Shown here one piece after another: positions 1 through 8,047 of a stretch of DNA of 64,000 nucleotides. Numbering within the stretch: position 1 is the first letter of the stretch; each line of letters starts with the position of its first letter. Below the pieces are notes generated by a model. It saw only the letters and a list, made by a program, of their open reading frames with translations. It did not search any database and was not told the origin of the DNA. Both the position numbers and the translations under genes were made by a program. The stretch is from CAIVAT01 sp049317265 (GTDB taxonomy: Bacteria > Bacteroidota > Bacteroidia > Bacteroidales > FEN-979): NCBI GenBank assembly GCA_049317265.1, contig JBMOIP010000011.1, positions 1-64,000 on the forward strand. Direction: 5' to 3'.

Positions 1-121
1 GGGGCCGGGGGATGAGGTGACTTTTCCCGAAGGGGCCGGGGGATGAGGTGACTTTACCCGAAGGGGCCGGGGGATGAGGTGGTTTTTGCACGAAATACCG
101 GGGGATGATGTGATTTGATCC
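1..121. repeat. 31-bp tandem repeat array cut by the window edge
   Basis: Units lie at 1-31, 32-62 and 63-94 (32 bp), with a degenerate fourth at about 95-121. The shared core reads GGGGCCGGGGGATGAGGTG on the plus strand, followed by a T-rich and C-rich tail. Units 1 and 2 differ by a single base. The array continues off the left edge, so its full length is unknown. The unit is not a multiple of three, so it is not a normal coding repeat. It resembles the short intergenic repeats scattered through many Bacteroidota genomes. It sits directly against a decayed minus-strand gene start at 122-239. Confidence 0.85.
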
Positions 122-239
122 AGTTTGTATTGGGCTTTCGGGTTGCCCGGTGCGCTGTTGTCAGGGCTGATGGCAACCCGGGCTTGTGTCAGGGATCCGG
201 AAGCAAGGCAGGATATAAGGAAGAGGATGTTTTTTTCAT
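122..239 (-). pseudogene. Decayed signal-peptide start of an exported protein
   Basis: A minus-strand ATG at 237-239 begins Met-Lys-Lys and then meets a run of seven A (T at 230-236). In the frame set by the ATG a stop follows after 16 codons. If the run held one more A, the reading would be an export signal (NILFLISCLASGSLTQA) followed by VAISPDNSAPGNPKA, a mature N-terminus of the style common in Bacteroidota surface proteins. That frame then stays open through the 31-bp repeats to the window edge but loses any protein-like character. I read this as the leftover 5' end of a surface-protein gene broken in a homopolymer and overrun by repeats. A sequencing error in the A-run, or phase variation, are the alternatives. 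Confidence 0.5.
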
Positions 240-430
240 ATTGAAGTATCAGAATTTTCAGTCATTTATTTAGGAAATTGTTAGGGATGGTCAGCAAATA
301 CAAGTAATCCAGATTAAATACGTATAAAATGAATTACATAGATCACTTTTCAACAAAATTTACCAGAAGGAACTACCCGAACCATTTATTTGGTAATTTC
401 GTGACAAACAACACGTGAGGGTTGGGAAAT

Positions 431-465
431 CTGAAATCTGAAATGTGAAATCTGAAATTTGAAAT
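431..465. repeat. Heptameric repeat running into the nadD start codon
   Basis: Five consecutive 7-bp units (CTGAAAT, CTGAAAT, GTGAAAT, CTGAAAT, TTGAAAT) fill 431-465. The last two bases of the final unit are the A and T of the nadD ATG at 464-466. A related 7-bp array precedes sdhB. The rest of 240-430 is AT-rich, and I see no gene or clear promoter in it. Confidence 0.85.
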
Positions 466-1048
466 GGGGACATCCAATAAAACAGGGCTCTTCTTCGGTT
501 CTTTCAACCCAATCCATACAGGGCACCTGATGATTGCCTCCTATATGGTTGAATATACAGACCTTGACCAGGTATGGTTTGTGGTATCGCCGCAGAATCC
601 TTTGAAAGAAAAATCAACGCTGCTGGCCGACCACCATCGCCTGTTCATGGTCAACCTCGCCATTGAGGATGATCCAAGGTTCAAGTCGTCAAACATTGAG
701 TTTAAAATGCCCCGCCCCTCTTATACGATTGATACTTTGACTTATTTAAGGGAGAAATACCCGGCAAAGGAGTTTTTCCTGATCACCGGGACAGACATTT
801 TTGCTACCTTTCATAAATGGAAAAATTACGAAGAGATCCTAAACCAATACCACTTCTACATTTATCCCCGGCCTGATACCGTCAAAAGCAAATTCGACGG
901 GCATCCTGCTTTCACCTATGTGCAGGCGCCCATGGTTTCCATCTCCTCCTCCTTTGTGAGGAAGGGAGTCAAAGAGGGAAGGGACATGCAGTATTTTGTT
1001 CCCGAGAAGGTGTGGAAATATATCCGGGAGATGAATTTTTACCGGTAA
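464..1048 (+). CDS. nadD: Nicotinate-nucleotide adenylyltransferase NadD
   Basis: Makes nicotinate adenine dinucleotide from nicotinate mononucleotide and ATP, a late step of NAD synthesis in the cytoplasm. The 194-residue protein has the nucleotidyltransferase signature GSFNPIHTGHL at about residues 12-22, whose HxGH pair binds ATP. It also has the C-terminal ISSSFVRKG segment (about 158-166), equivalent to the conserved SSTxxR motif. Length matches bacterial NadD. The ATG at 464 lies inside a heptameric repeat and no good ribosome-binding sequence precedes it, but the conserved core begins only about seven residues later, so there is little room for another start. It converges on yhhQ with 7 bp between stop codons; a perfect 14-bp palindrome (1037-1050) spans its stop. 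Confidence 0.95.
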   Translation: MGTSNKTGLFFGSFNPIHTGHLMIASYMVEYTDLDQVWFVVSPQNPLKEKSTLLADHHRLFMVNLAIEDDPRFKSSNIEFKMPRPSYTIDTLTYLREKYPAKEFFLITGTDIFATFHKWKNYEEILNQYHFYIYPRPDTVKSKFDGHPAFTYVQAPMVSISSSFVRKGVKEGRDMQYFVPEKVWKYIREMNFYR

Positions 1049-1055
1049 AAGATGA

Positions 1056-1772
1056 TTACAACTTCATCGAGAACGGGGTAAAGTTCGTATCCTTGTCGTA
1101 ATAGTCTTCATTCTCGGCTCGCTTCAGGAAATTCACCACTTTATACGTCAACGGTGTTGCGACGATCTCCCAGCCCACCTTGATCAGGTAGTTCATGATC
1201 ATCACCTTGATCAGCAGTGACATTGACCAGAAGCCAAGAAAGGCGGCAGGATAAAAAATAAGCGAGTCTAGTGCTTCTCCTGCAATGGTCGAACCGATGG
1301 TCCTGGTCCACAAATATTTGCCATTTGTAACAAGCTTCATTTTTGCCAGCACAAAGGAGTTAGCAAACTCTCCGCACAAAAAAGCAATTAAAGAGGCAAA
1401 TACAATCCTGGGCGTTTGCCCGTAAACCACCTCGTATGCCTGCTGATGCATCCACCCCTGCGCCGGGGGAAGGGCAAGGATGATCTGCGCCATGAGCATG
1501 GTGAAGAAAAGGGAGATAAAACCCGCCCACACTACTTTCCGTGAACGGGCGTACCCGTAAACTTCGGTCAGGATGTCGTTGAAAAAATAGCTGATCGGGA
1601 AAAAGAGGATTCCGCCGCCAAAGGTGAGTCCGAAAACGGTCACAACCTTTTCGGCACCGATCATGTTGGTTGCAATGATCACGGTGACAAATGCCGCCAT
1701 GATGAGGTCGTAAAACCGGAAGTTTCTGACCGGAAGACCTTCCGGGACTGATCGCCCTGGACGGCTTTCCAT
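1056..1772 (-). CDS. yhhQ: Queuosine-precursor transporter, YhhQ/VUT family
   Basis: Predicted inner-membrane carrier that takes up 7-cyano-7-deazaguanine-type precursors for queuosine in tRNA (established for E. coli YhhQ). The 238-residue protein has about six hydrophobic segments and the family-typical stretch FFNDILTEVYGYARSRKVVW after the second. The frame is open further upstream, but that extension lies wholly inside the preceding hydrolase gene and has no membrane character. The ATG at 1772 starts 2 bp after the hydrolase stop codon (1775-1777), so I chose it. The spacing implies co-transcription with the hydrolase; no functional link between the two is obvious. Confidence 0.85.
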   Translation of the reverse strand: MESRPGRSVPEGLPVRNFRFYDLIMAAFVTVIIATNMIGAEKVVTVFGLTFGGGILFFPISYFFNDILTEVYGYARSRKVVWAGFISLFFTMLMAQIILALPPAQGWMHQQAYEVVYGQTPRIVFASLIAFLCGEFANSFVLAKMKLVTNGKYLWTRTIGSTIAGEALDSLIFYPAAFLGFWSMSLLIKVMIMNYLIKVGWEIVATPLTYKVVNFLKRAENEDYYDKDTNFTPFSMKL

Positions 1773-1774
1773 CT

Positions 1775-2566
1775 CTAAAGGTGTTTTATTGCAAAACCCG
1801 TTATTGCCTCCAGTGTTTCGTCCGGCATTTCTATGTATCCCATATGGCCACAATCCCTCAGCATAAGGACTTCGCTTACTGCAGGCAATGAGATCATCTC
1901 CCAAAGCCTGGCAACGGGCGCTTTTGAATCCTTCAATCCGAGGATAAAGAGGACCGGCAGGCCTGTTTTCTTTAACATCCCTGACTGGTCGTTCCTTATT
2001 TTCATCCCTTCCAGGGCAGCCACAACACCCTCCTTCTCCATCTTTGAAGCCCGCAGGATCAGCCGTTCAATCTGTTTTGAAAACTTCTTATGCACTTCAA
2101 CCGGAAAGAGACTCGGGATAAACTGCGCCACATAGCTGAATTTGTCCTGGTTCACGATGGCGATGGTGCGCTTGCGGTTTTCCTGTTCCATGGACGTATC
2201 TGCAAAACAGTGCGAATGGAAAAGGCTGAATCCCTTCAACATACCAGGGTACTTTGCCGCAAAGGCAAGGGTGACATATCCCCCCATTGAGTGACCAACC
2301 ATCAGGCATTTGCCGGCTTTAAGCTTTTTCAGCACTGCATAGACCAGGTCAGCCATAATTTCCATTGAGTGTACCTTGGCAATAGAATCGCTCTTCCCAT
2401 GGCCGGGCAGGTCAATGGTGATGACCCGGAATTTTTTTGAAAGCCGGCTGGAGAATGCGGACCATATTTTCAGGGATTCCGTAAACCCGTGAAGAAGGAC
2501 GATCACCTTGCCGGTGCCTTCATCGGTATAATTAACGTTTTTTTTCTGAATTTTAAATGTTGGCAT
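1775..2566 (-). CDS. Alpha/beta-fold hydrolase, unknown substrate
   Basis: A 263-residue soluble alpha/beta hydrolase of the single-domain esterase/epoxide-hydrolase/MhpC type. Visible elements in order are the oxyanion-hole strand LLHGFTES (about 24-31), the DLPGHGKS loop (about 52-59), the nucleophile elbow GHSMGG (about 92-97, Ser94), a lid region at about 115-205, the acid in LGLKDSKAP (about 215) and the catalytic histidine in DCGHMGY (about 241). No signal peptide is seen, so it is probably cytoplasmic. It is followed after 2 bp by yhhQ. The family acts on many esters, amides and halides, and nothing here fixes the substrate. Confidence 0.85.
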   Translation of the reverse strand: MPTFKIQKKNVNYTDEGTGKVIVLLHGFTESLKIWSAFSSRLSKKFRVITIDLPGHGKSDSIAKVHSMEIMADLVYAVLKKLKAGKCLMVGHSMGGYVTLAFAAKYPGMLKGFSLFHSHCFADTSMEQENRKRTIAIVNQDKFSYVAQFIPSLFPVEVHKKFSKQIERLILRASKMEKEGVVAALEGMKIRNDQSGMLKKTGLPVLFILGLKDSKAPVARLWEMISLPAVSEVLMLRDCGHMGYIEMPDETLEAITGFAIKHL

Positions 2567-2590
2567 TTCAGGATGGTTGTTTTGAAATGG

Positions 2591-3985
2591 TTACAGCTCC
2601 GCTTTCATCATATCTTCAATTTCAGCAACCGTTTTGGGGATGGGTTTGCCAAGCACCCTGTATCCGTCGGCGGTGACCAGCACATCATCCTCAATGCGGA
2701 TGCCTCCAAAATCCTTGTAGGTTTCCACCACGTCATAGTTGATGAATTCAGCCAGTTTGTTTTCTGCTTTCCAGATGTCGATCAGTTCGGGGATAAAGTA
2801 GATGCCCGGTTCAATGGTCATCACAAATCCCTCCTGGAGTTTGCGGCCAAAGCGCAGGAAGGCAAGACCAAACTCTTTGCTGCGCTGTACCTCGTCGTCG
2901 TAGCCGATCAGGTTCTCGCCGAGCCCTTCAAGGTCATGAACATCGAGTCCGAGGGGATGTCCCAGCCCGTGGGGGAAAAAGAGGGTATGGGCGCCTTTCA
3001 ATGCAGCTTCCGCAGGATCACCCTTCATGATCCCCAGGCTCGTCAATCCTTTGGCAATTTCAGTGGCAGCCAGCATGTGAATCTCCCTGAAGGGGACGCC
3101 AGGCTTCACTGCTTTCGTGGCAGCAAGGTTGGCATTCAGCACCACTTCATAAATTCCCTTCTGGCGGGCATTGAACTTCCCTCCCACCGGCACTGTGCGG
3201 GTGATATCGCTGGAATAGTGCAGATCATTCTCACACCCGGCATCGATCACCAGCATCCTGCCTTCAACCAGGGTGTTGCCATGGTAATGGTTATGAAGTG
3301 TTTGCCCGTTGATGGAGAGGATCACCGGAAACGACACCGGTCCGCATTGCGATAGGGCGATCCCTTCGATGGTCCCGGCGATTTCGCGTTCAATCACACC
3401 AGGTTTGGCCATTTTCATGGCCGTGGTGTGCATTTTCCAGGCGACATCCACCATCTTTTCGATTTCGGCCACCTCCATGGGATCTTTCTTCATGCGCATC
3501 TTGATGATGGACCTGATCAGTGGCTCTGAGGCCTTTGCTTTGAGTTGAAGGTGGTGAATTTTCAACAGGTCGGCCAGCCAGATGATGGTTTCTCCACGGT
3601 AAGGCGGAACATAATGAACCTTCCTGCCTGTGGAGAGGGCATCTGCAATCATCTCATTCAGCCCCGACAGTGGCGCAGTATTGCTCACTCCTACCCTGGC
3701 TGCCTGGTCCTGAACTGTTGGCTGCACGCCCATCCAGATGATGTCGTCAATATCCAGATCGTTACCGAAGATGAAATCCTTGCCATCATCAAGATCAATG
3801 ATACCGGCAAAGTCGGGATGATCCAGTCCGAAGAAATAGGAGAAATTGCTGTCCTGGCGGAAGGAGTATGTATTGGCAGGATAGTTGAAGGGAACTTCCT
3901 GGTTACCTAAAAACAGGATGAGACCTCCGGAGAGTTCATTGCGGAGTTTTTTGCGGCGATCGCTGTAAACGGTTGATGGGAACAT
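2591..3985 (-). CDS. pepP: Xaa-Pro aminopeptidase, M24B family
   Basis: Cytoplasmic metallopeptidase that removes an N-terminal residue preceding proline. The 464-residue protein has the creatinase-type N-terminal domain (about 1-165) and the pita-bread catalytic domain (about 170-445). All five dimetal ligands are recognisable: Asp248 (VIDAG), Asp260 (SSDITRT), His343 (GLGHPLG), Glu392 (TIEPGIY) and Glu432 (GIRIEDD). Length is as expected for PepP. It is transcribed away from sdhC, sharing a 106-bp spacer that carries a -7-like box facing each way. A large open frame on the opposite strand is a shadow of this gene. Confidence 0.92.
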   Translation of the reverse strand: MFPSTVYSDRRKKLRNELSGGLILFLGNQEVPFNYPANTYSFRQDSNFSYFFGLDHPDFAGIIDLDDGKDFIFGNDLDIDDIIWMGVQPTVQDQAARVGVSNTAPLSGLNEMIADALSTGRKVHYVPPYRGETIIWLADLLKIHHLQLKAKASEPLIRSIIKMRMKKDPMEVAEIEKMVDVAWKMHTTAMKMAKPGVIEREIAGTIEGIALSQCGPVSFPVILSINGQTLHNHYHGNTLVEGRMLVIDAGCENDLHYSSDITRTVPVGGKFNARQKGIYEVVLNANLAATKAVKPGVPFREIHMLAATEIAKGLTSLGIMKGDPAEAALKGAHTLFFPHGLGHPLGLDVHDLEGLGENLIGYDDEVQRSKEFGLAFLRFGRKLQEGFVMTIEPGIYFIPELIDIWKAENKLAEFINYDVVETYKDFGGIRIEDDVLVTADGYRVLGKPIPKTVAEIEDMMKAEL

Positions 3986-4031
3986 AATTTAGATTGGTTT
4001 TGAATTATGAAAATATCGGGTGGATTTCTTT

Positions 4032-4078
4032 TTTGATTTAAATTTCATTCTAATTTTGTAAAACAACGAACAAATATA
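4032..4078. promoter_or_regulatory. Divergent promoter-like boxes between pepP and sdhC
   Basis: On the plus strand TAATTTTG (4051-4058) fits the Bacteroidota -7 consensus TAnnTTTG and lies 33 bp before the sdhC ATG. A TTTG at 4032-4035 could be its -33 box, though the 15-bp gap is shorter than usual. On the minus strand TATATTTG (4078-4071) fits the same consensus, 85 bp before the pepP start. AT-rich DNA produces such matches by chance, so this is a candidate only. Confidence 0.4.
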
Positions 4079-4091
4079 TTAAAAGCTTGTT

Positions 4092-4763
4092 ATGAATTCT
4101 TCTTTTTTAAGATTTTCTTCGATCACAAAAAAGATCTGGATGGCATTTCTTGGTCTTTTCCTGATGATCTTCCTGGTGGTTCACCTTGGGATTAACTTAT
4201 GTTTGCTGCGTAATGACGGGGGCGCCTGGTTTTCCGCCGCAGCACATTTCATGGGCACGAACTACATTGTAAAGGTATTTGAAATCGGTTTGTTTGGCGG
4301 ATTTATCCTGCATATCCTGCTCGGGATCATCCTGCAGGTGCAAAACTGGATGGCCAGGCCTGTCAGGTACATGGTTTCAAATAAAACCGAGACCCCGTTC
4401 CTGTCGAAGTACATGATCTATACCGGGGGTATCGTGCTGATATTCCTGATCATCCACTTCATCAACTTCTATTTCATCAAACTGGGATGGGTCTCCAACC
4501 CCAATATGGCTGCCGATGGGGAACCCGAGTTTTATATCATTGCACAGCAGCTTTTTGCCATTCCTGCCTATTCAATCCTTTACATCATCCTGTTCATTGC
4601 CCTTGGATTCCACCTCAACCAGGCTTTCCAGGCTGCATGGCAGACACTTGGGGTAAACCATCCGCAATACACCACCTGTATCCAGCGGTTCGGAACATTT
4701 TACGCCATCGTGGTGCCCTTAGGTTTTATCATCATTCCCTTGTACTTTTTACTTATCCGCTAG
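4092..4763 (+). CDS. sdhC: Succinate dehydrogenase/fumarate reductase cytochrome b subunit
   Basis: Membrane anchor of complex II, carrying heme b and exchanging electrons with the quinone pool. The 223-residue protein has five hydrophobic segments, at about 14-36, 60-82, 107-130, 147-172 and 198-221, the fold of the single-subunit b-type anchor in Bacteroidota. Candidate heme-ligand histidines lie in or beside the segments (VVHLG, ILHIL, IIHFI, GFHLN). sdhA starts 5 bp after its stop codon and sdhB follows, the usual C-A-B order for the phylum. Whether the complex works as succinate dehydrogenase or fumarate reductase cannot be told from sequence alone. Confidence 0.93.
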   Translation: MNSSFLRFSSITKKIWMAFLGLFLMIFLVVHLGINLCLLRNDGGAWFSAAAHFMGTNYIVKVFEIGLFGGFILHILLGIILQVQNWMARPVRYMVSNKTETPFLSKYMIYTGGIVLIFLIIHFINFYFIKLGWVSNPNMAADGEPEFYIIAQQLFAIPAYSILYIILFIALGFHLNQAFQAAWQTLGVNHPQYTTCIQRFGTFYAIVVPLGFIIIPLYFLLIR

Positions 4764-4768
4764 TCATC

Positions 4769-6706
4769 ATGGCTGAAATAAATTCAAAGATTCCCAAAGG
4801 TCCGCTCACCTCCAAATGGACCCAATACAAAGACCATCAAAACCTCGTTAATCCCAGCAACAAGCGTAAGCTCGACATCATCATTGTGGGTACCGGACTG
4901 GCAGGTTCTGCCGCTGCTGCTTCTCTTGGGGAGATGGGTTTCAATGTAAAAATATTCTGTTACCAGGATTCCCCCCGCCGTGCGCACAGCATCGCTGCCC
5001 AGGGAGGGATCAATGCCGCCAAGAACTATCCAAACGACGGCGATAGTGTATACCGTCTGTTTTATGATACCATCAAAGGAGGCGACTACCGTGCCCGTGA
5101 AGCCAATGTTTACCGGCTGGCAGAGGTGAGCAACAACATCATTGACCAGTGTGTGGCCCAGGGTGTTCCCTTTGCCCGTGAATACGGCGGATCACTGGAA
5201 AACCGTTCTTTTGGCGGCGCCCAGGTTTCTCGTACCTTCTTTGCACGGGGTCAGACCGGCCAGCAACTGCTGCTTGGTTCCTACGGAGCCCTGAGTCGCC
5301 AGATCAAACTGGGAACAGTAAAGCTGTATGACCGCCACGAGATGATGGATGTAGTACTGGTTGACGGGAAAGCCCGCGGGATCATTGCCCGCGACCTGAT
5401 CACCGGCAAACTGGAACGCCATTTCGGACACGCCGTGGTGGTTGCCACCGGCGGATACGGGAATGTCTTTTACCTCTCCACCAATGCCATGGGCTCCAAC
5501 ACGAGCGCCATCTGGCAGATATTCAAAAAGGGCGCATACCTTGCCAATCCCTGCTTTACGCAGATCCATCCAACCTGTATCCCGGTTCATGGCGATTACC
5601 AGTCGAAACTCACCCTGATGAGCGAAAGCCTGCGTAACGACGGCCGCATCTGGGTACCCAAAAGAAAGGAAGATGCAGAAGCGCAGCGCCATGGAAAACT
5701 GAAAGCCAACGATATTGCCGAAGAGAACCGCGACTATTTCCTCGAACGCCGTTACCCGGCTTTTGGAAACCTTGTGCCGCGTGACGTAGCTTCCCGTGCA
5801 GCCAAAGAGCGTTGCGATGCCGGTTTTGGTGTCGGAGAAACCGGCCTGGCCGTATTTCTCGATTTCAAAGAGTCGATCGGCCGCCTTGGAAAGCATGTCA
5901 TCGAAGAGCGTTATGGCAACCTCTTCCAGATGTATGAAAAGATCGTGGATGAGAATCCGTATGAAAACCCCATGATGATCTACCCTGCGGTTCACTATAC
6001 CATGGGCGGAACCTGGGTGGATTATGAACTGCAGACCTCTGTGACGGGTTTGTTTGCCGCAGGGGAAGCCAACTTCTCCGATCACGGCGCCAACCGTTTG
6101 GGCGCTTCTGCCCTGATGCAGGGTCTTGCCGACGGATACTTCGTACTTCCCTATACCATCCAGAATTACCTGGCCGGGGAGATCCGTGTGACACGCATGT
6201 CGACCGACAAACCCGAATTTACAGAGGCAGAAAAAGCGGTACAGGCACGGCTCGACAAGCTGATGGGAATCAAAGGCAGCAGGTCTGTCGACCATTTCCA
6301 CAAAGAGCTTGGAAAGATCATGTGGGAGTATGTGGGGATGGCCCGTAATGAGGCCGGACTGAAAAAAGCGATTGAACTGATCCGCAAGTTAAGGGCTGAA
6401 TTCTGGAAAGATGTAAAGATCCCCGGAACGATGACCGAACTGAATGTCGAGCTTGAAAAGGCGAACCGCGTGGCCGATTTCCTTGAACTGGGCGAATTGC
6501 TGGCACACGATGCCCTGAACCGTAACGAAAGCTGCGGCGGCCATTTCCGTGAAGAGTACCAGACCGATGAGGGGGAGTGCAAGCGCAACGACGACGACTA
6601 CAAATATGTTGCCGCATGGGAGTACAAAAGTGAAGGAGAGTTTATTTTACACAAGGAACCGCTGGATTATGAGGAAATTGAGGTAAAACAGAGGGTTTAT
6701 AAATAA
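4769..6706 (+). CDS. sdhA: Succinate dehydrogenase/fumarate reductase flavoprotein subunit
   Basis: Catalytic subunit of complex II, interconverting succinate and fumarate with covalently bound FAD. The 645-residue protein has the dinucleotide-binding motif GTGLAG (41-46) and the FAD-attachment region RRAHSIAAQGG with the histidine at 73. It also has the substrate-site segment HPTCIP and the C-terminal region GHFREEYQTDEGE. The frame is open upstream to 4487, but that part overlaps sdhC and is not protein-like. The ATG at 4769 gives the MAEINSKIPKGPL start and a 5-bp gap to sdhC. The length suits the type-B enzymes of Bacteroidota. Confidence 0.96.
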   Translation: MAEINSKIPKGPLTSKWTQYKDHQNLVNPSNKRKLDIIIVGTGLAGSAAAASLGEMGFNVKIFCYQDSPRRAHSIAAQGGINAAKNYPNDGDSVYRLFYDTIKGGDYRAREANVYRLAEVSNNIIDQCVAQGVPFAREYGGSLENRSFGGAQVSRTFFARGQTGQQLLLGSYGALSRQIKLGTVKLYDRHEMMDVVLVDGKARGIIARDLITGKLERHFGHAVVVATGGYGNVFYLSTNAMGSNTSAIWQIFKKGAYLANPCFTQIHPTCIPVHGDYQSKLTLMSESLRNDGRIWVPKRKEDAEAQRHGKLKANDIAEENRDYFLERRYPAFGNLVPRDVASRAAKERCDAGFGVGETGLAVFLDFKESIGRLGKHVIEERYGNLFQMYEKIVDENPYENPMMIYPAVHYTMGGTWVDYELQTSVTGLFAAGEANFSDHGANRLGASALMQGLADGYFVLPYTIQNYLAGEIRVTRMSTDKPEFTEAEKAVQARLDKLMGIKGSRSVDHFHKELGKIMWEYVGMARNEAGLKKAIELIRKLRAEFWKDVKIPGTMTELNVELEKANRVADFLELGELLAHDALNRNESCGGHFREEYQTDEGECKRNDDDYKYVAAWEYKSEGEFILHKEPLDYEEIEVKQRVYK

Positions 6707-6710
6707 AAAC

Positions 6711-6748
6711 GAATATTGAATATTGAACAGGGAATATTGAACGTTGAA
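6711..6748. repeat. Heptameric repeat between sdhA and sdhB
   Basis: Five 7-bp units with core GAATATT (GAATATT, GAATATT, GAACAGG, GAATATT, GAACGTT) lie at 6711-6745, followed by a partial unit. The array sits inside the sdhCAB operon and begins a few bases after the sdhA stop. A looser TTTGAATTTTGAATG carries the pattern into the sdhB start codon at 6769. It is the same class as the array before nadD. Confidence 0.75.
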
Positions 6749-6768
6749 GTGATTAACACTTTTGAATT

Positions 6769-7518
6769 TTGAATGATATGGATCTTACCTTAAAAATCTG
6801 GCGACAGAAGGACGCAAAATCCACCGGGAAGTTTGTTACCTATTCGCTGAAAAATATATCACCGAACTGTTCTTTCCTGGAGATGCTCGACATTCTGAAT
6901 GAGCAGCTGATTCAGAAAAACGAGGAGCCCGTGGTTTTTGACCACGACTGCCGGGAAGGGATCTGCGGAATGTGCAGCCTCTATATCAATGGTCGTCCCC
7001 ACGGCCCCGATGATGCCGTAACCGCCTGCCAGCTTCATATGCGGAAGTTCAAGGATGGCGATACGATTGTGATTGAGCCATGGCGTGCCAGGCCATTCCC
7101 TGTGATCAAAGATCTGATGGTTGACCGTTCCGCCTTCGATAAGATCATCCAGGAGGGTGGTTATATTTCCGTCAATACCGGCGGCGCTGCCGAGGCCAAC
7201 AACATCCTGGTGGGAAAGGAAAATTCGGAACTGGCGATGGATGCTGCAGCCTGTATCGGATGTGGCGCCTGTGTTGCCGCCTGCAAGAATGCCTCTGCCA
7301 TGCTTTTCGTATCAGCCAAGATTTCCCAGTTTGCCCTGTTGCCTCAAGGCCAGGTTGAAGCCAAACAACGTGTAAAAAAGATGGTGAAGATGATGGATGA
7401 GCTGGGATTTGGAAACTGCACGAACACCTATGCCTGCGAGGCTGAATGTCCGAAGCTGATCTCCCGTTCCAACATTGCCCGGATGAACAGGGAGTTTATG
7501 TGTGCGAAGGTCATTTAA
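6769..7518 (+). CDS. sdhB: Succinate dehydrogenase/fumarate reductase iron-sulfur subunit
   Basis: Electron-transfer subunit of complex II. The 249-residue protein has a plant-type 2Fe-2S site (Cys61, Cys66, Cys69, Cys87 in CREGICGMC and downstream). The 4Fe-4S site is CIGCGAC (Cys162, 165, 168), and a 3Fe-4S site follows in CTNTYACEAECP (Cys217, 223, 227 with Cys172). All cluster ligands are present, so it should be functional. Two in-frame ATG codons, at 6769 and 6778, give nearly the same protein; the first is used. The stop codon overlaps the end of the convergent downstream gene by 8 bp. Confidence 0.95.
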   Translation: MNDMDLTLKIWRQKDAKSTGKFVTYSLKNISPNCSFLEMLDILNEQLIQKNEEPVVFDHDCREGICGMCSLYINGRPHGPDDAVTACQLHMRKFKDGDTIVIEPWRARPFPVIKDLMVDRSAFDKIIQEGGYISVNTGGAAEANNILVGKENSELAMDAAACIGCGACVAACKNASAMLFVSAKISQFALLPQGQVEAKQRVKKMVKMMDELGFGNCTNTYACEAECPKLISRSNIARMNREFMCAKVI

Positions 7519-8047
7519 CCTGCTTTGTCCTGTTTTGCACTTCTTGTCTCACCCATGCGTAGAGTGCGAAAAGCACTGATACGACAACCTGCACGGTCAT
7601 AAAAACCATTCCCGTTTCAGCTGCCAGGAATGCCGCTGAAAACACCACCCAATATCCCAGGTAACACAAAAGTTTGCTGGCCAGGATTGATCCCAGCATG
7701 GCGGCAAAGGGTTTGTGCAACCGGCTGTTCAGCCAGTAAAACAGCGCCACGTTTACAACCAGCTCCATGGTAATGATCAGCATTTTGATCAATTCAGGAT
7801 GCCCTGAAAACACCCACGAACAAAAAGGCAGGATCGCCGCCAGCAAGTACCCGTTTGGTTTCGAAGTGTGCATGATCGCCAGCACCAGCATCAGCCGCAT
7901 AGGCTCTAGGTACCAGAGCGGGAGCGCAAACATGTGAGACAATGCCGGAGCGAGGATTATAAAGGCAACGGCAATCCCGTCAAAAAGGATGTATTTTATT
8001 AAATTCCATCTGTTTAATGACAAATTTCTTATTCGTATCTGTGCCAT
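7511..8047 (-). CDS. Six-helix membrane protein, possible ECF-type S component
   Basis: A 178-residue integral membrane protein with about five or six hydrophobic segments and few charged residues, apart from a basic N-terminus (RIRNLSLNR) and a basic C-terminal tail. Size, helix count and the loop EPMRLMLVLA followed by GHPELIKMLIITMELVVNV recall substrate-binding S components of ECF vitamin transporters. I recognise no substrate-specific motif, so this is tentative. The open frame continues upstream to 8317, but the added residues are polar and partly encoded by repeat DNA. The ATG at 8047 fits the hydrophobic core. It converges on sdhB with an 8-bp overlap of the coding ends. Confidence 0.55.
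   Translation of the reverse strand: MAQIRIRNLSLNRWNLIKYILFDGIAVAFIILAPALSHMFALPLWYLEPMRLMLVLAIMHTSKPNGYLLAAILPFCSWVFSGHPELIKMLIITMELVVNVALFYWLNSRLHKPFAAMLGSILASKLLCYLGYWVVFSAAFLAAETGMVFMTVQVVVSVLFALYAWVRQEVQNRTKQVK

Noticed and set aside
2489..3355. Plus-strand open frame of 288 codons opposite the pepP gene
   Set aside because: It has low-complexity His/Gln-rich sequence with no domain, and pepP on the other strand carries all metal ligands.
4487..4768. N-terminal extension of the sdhA frame
   Set aside because: It overlaps sdhC in another frame and is not protein-like; the conserved start is at 4769.
5192..6301. Minus-strand open frame of 369 codons opposite sdhA
   Set aside because: It is a shadow of the conserved sdhA frame; no signal, domain or start context supports it.
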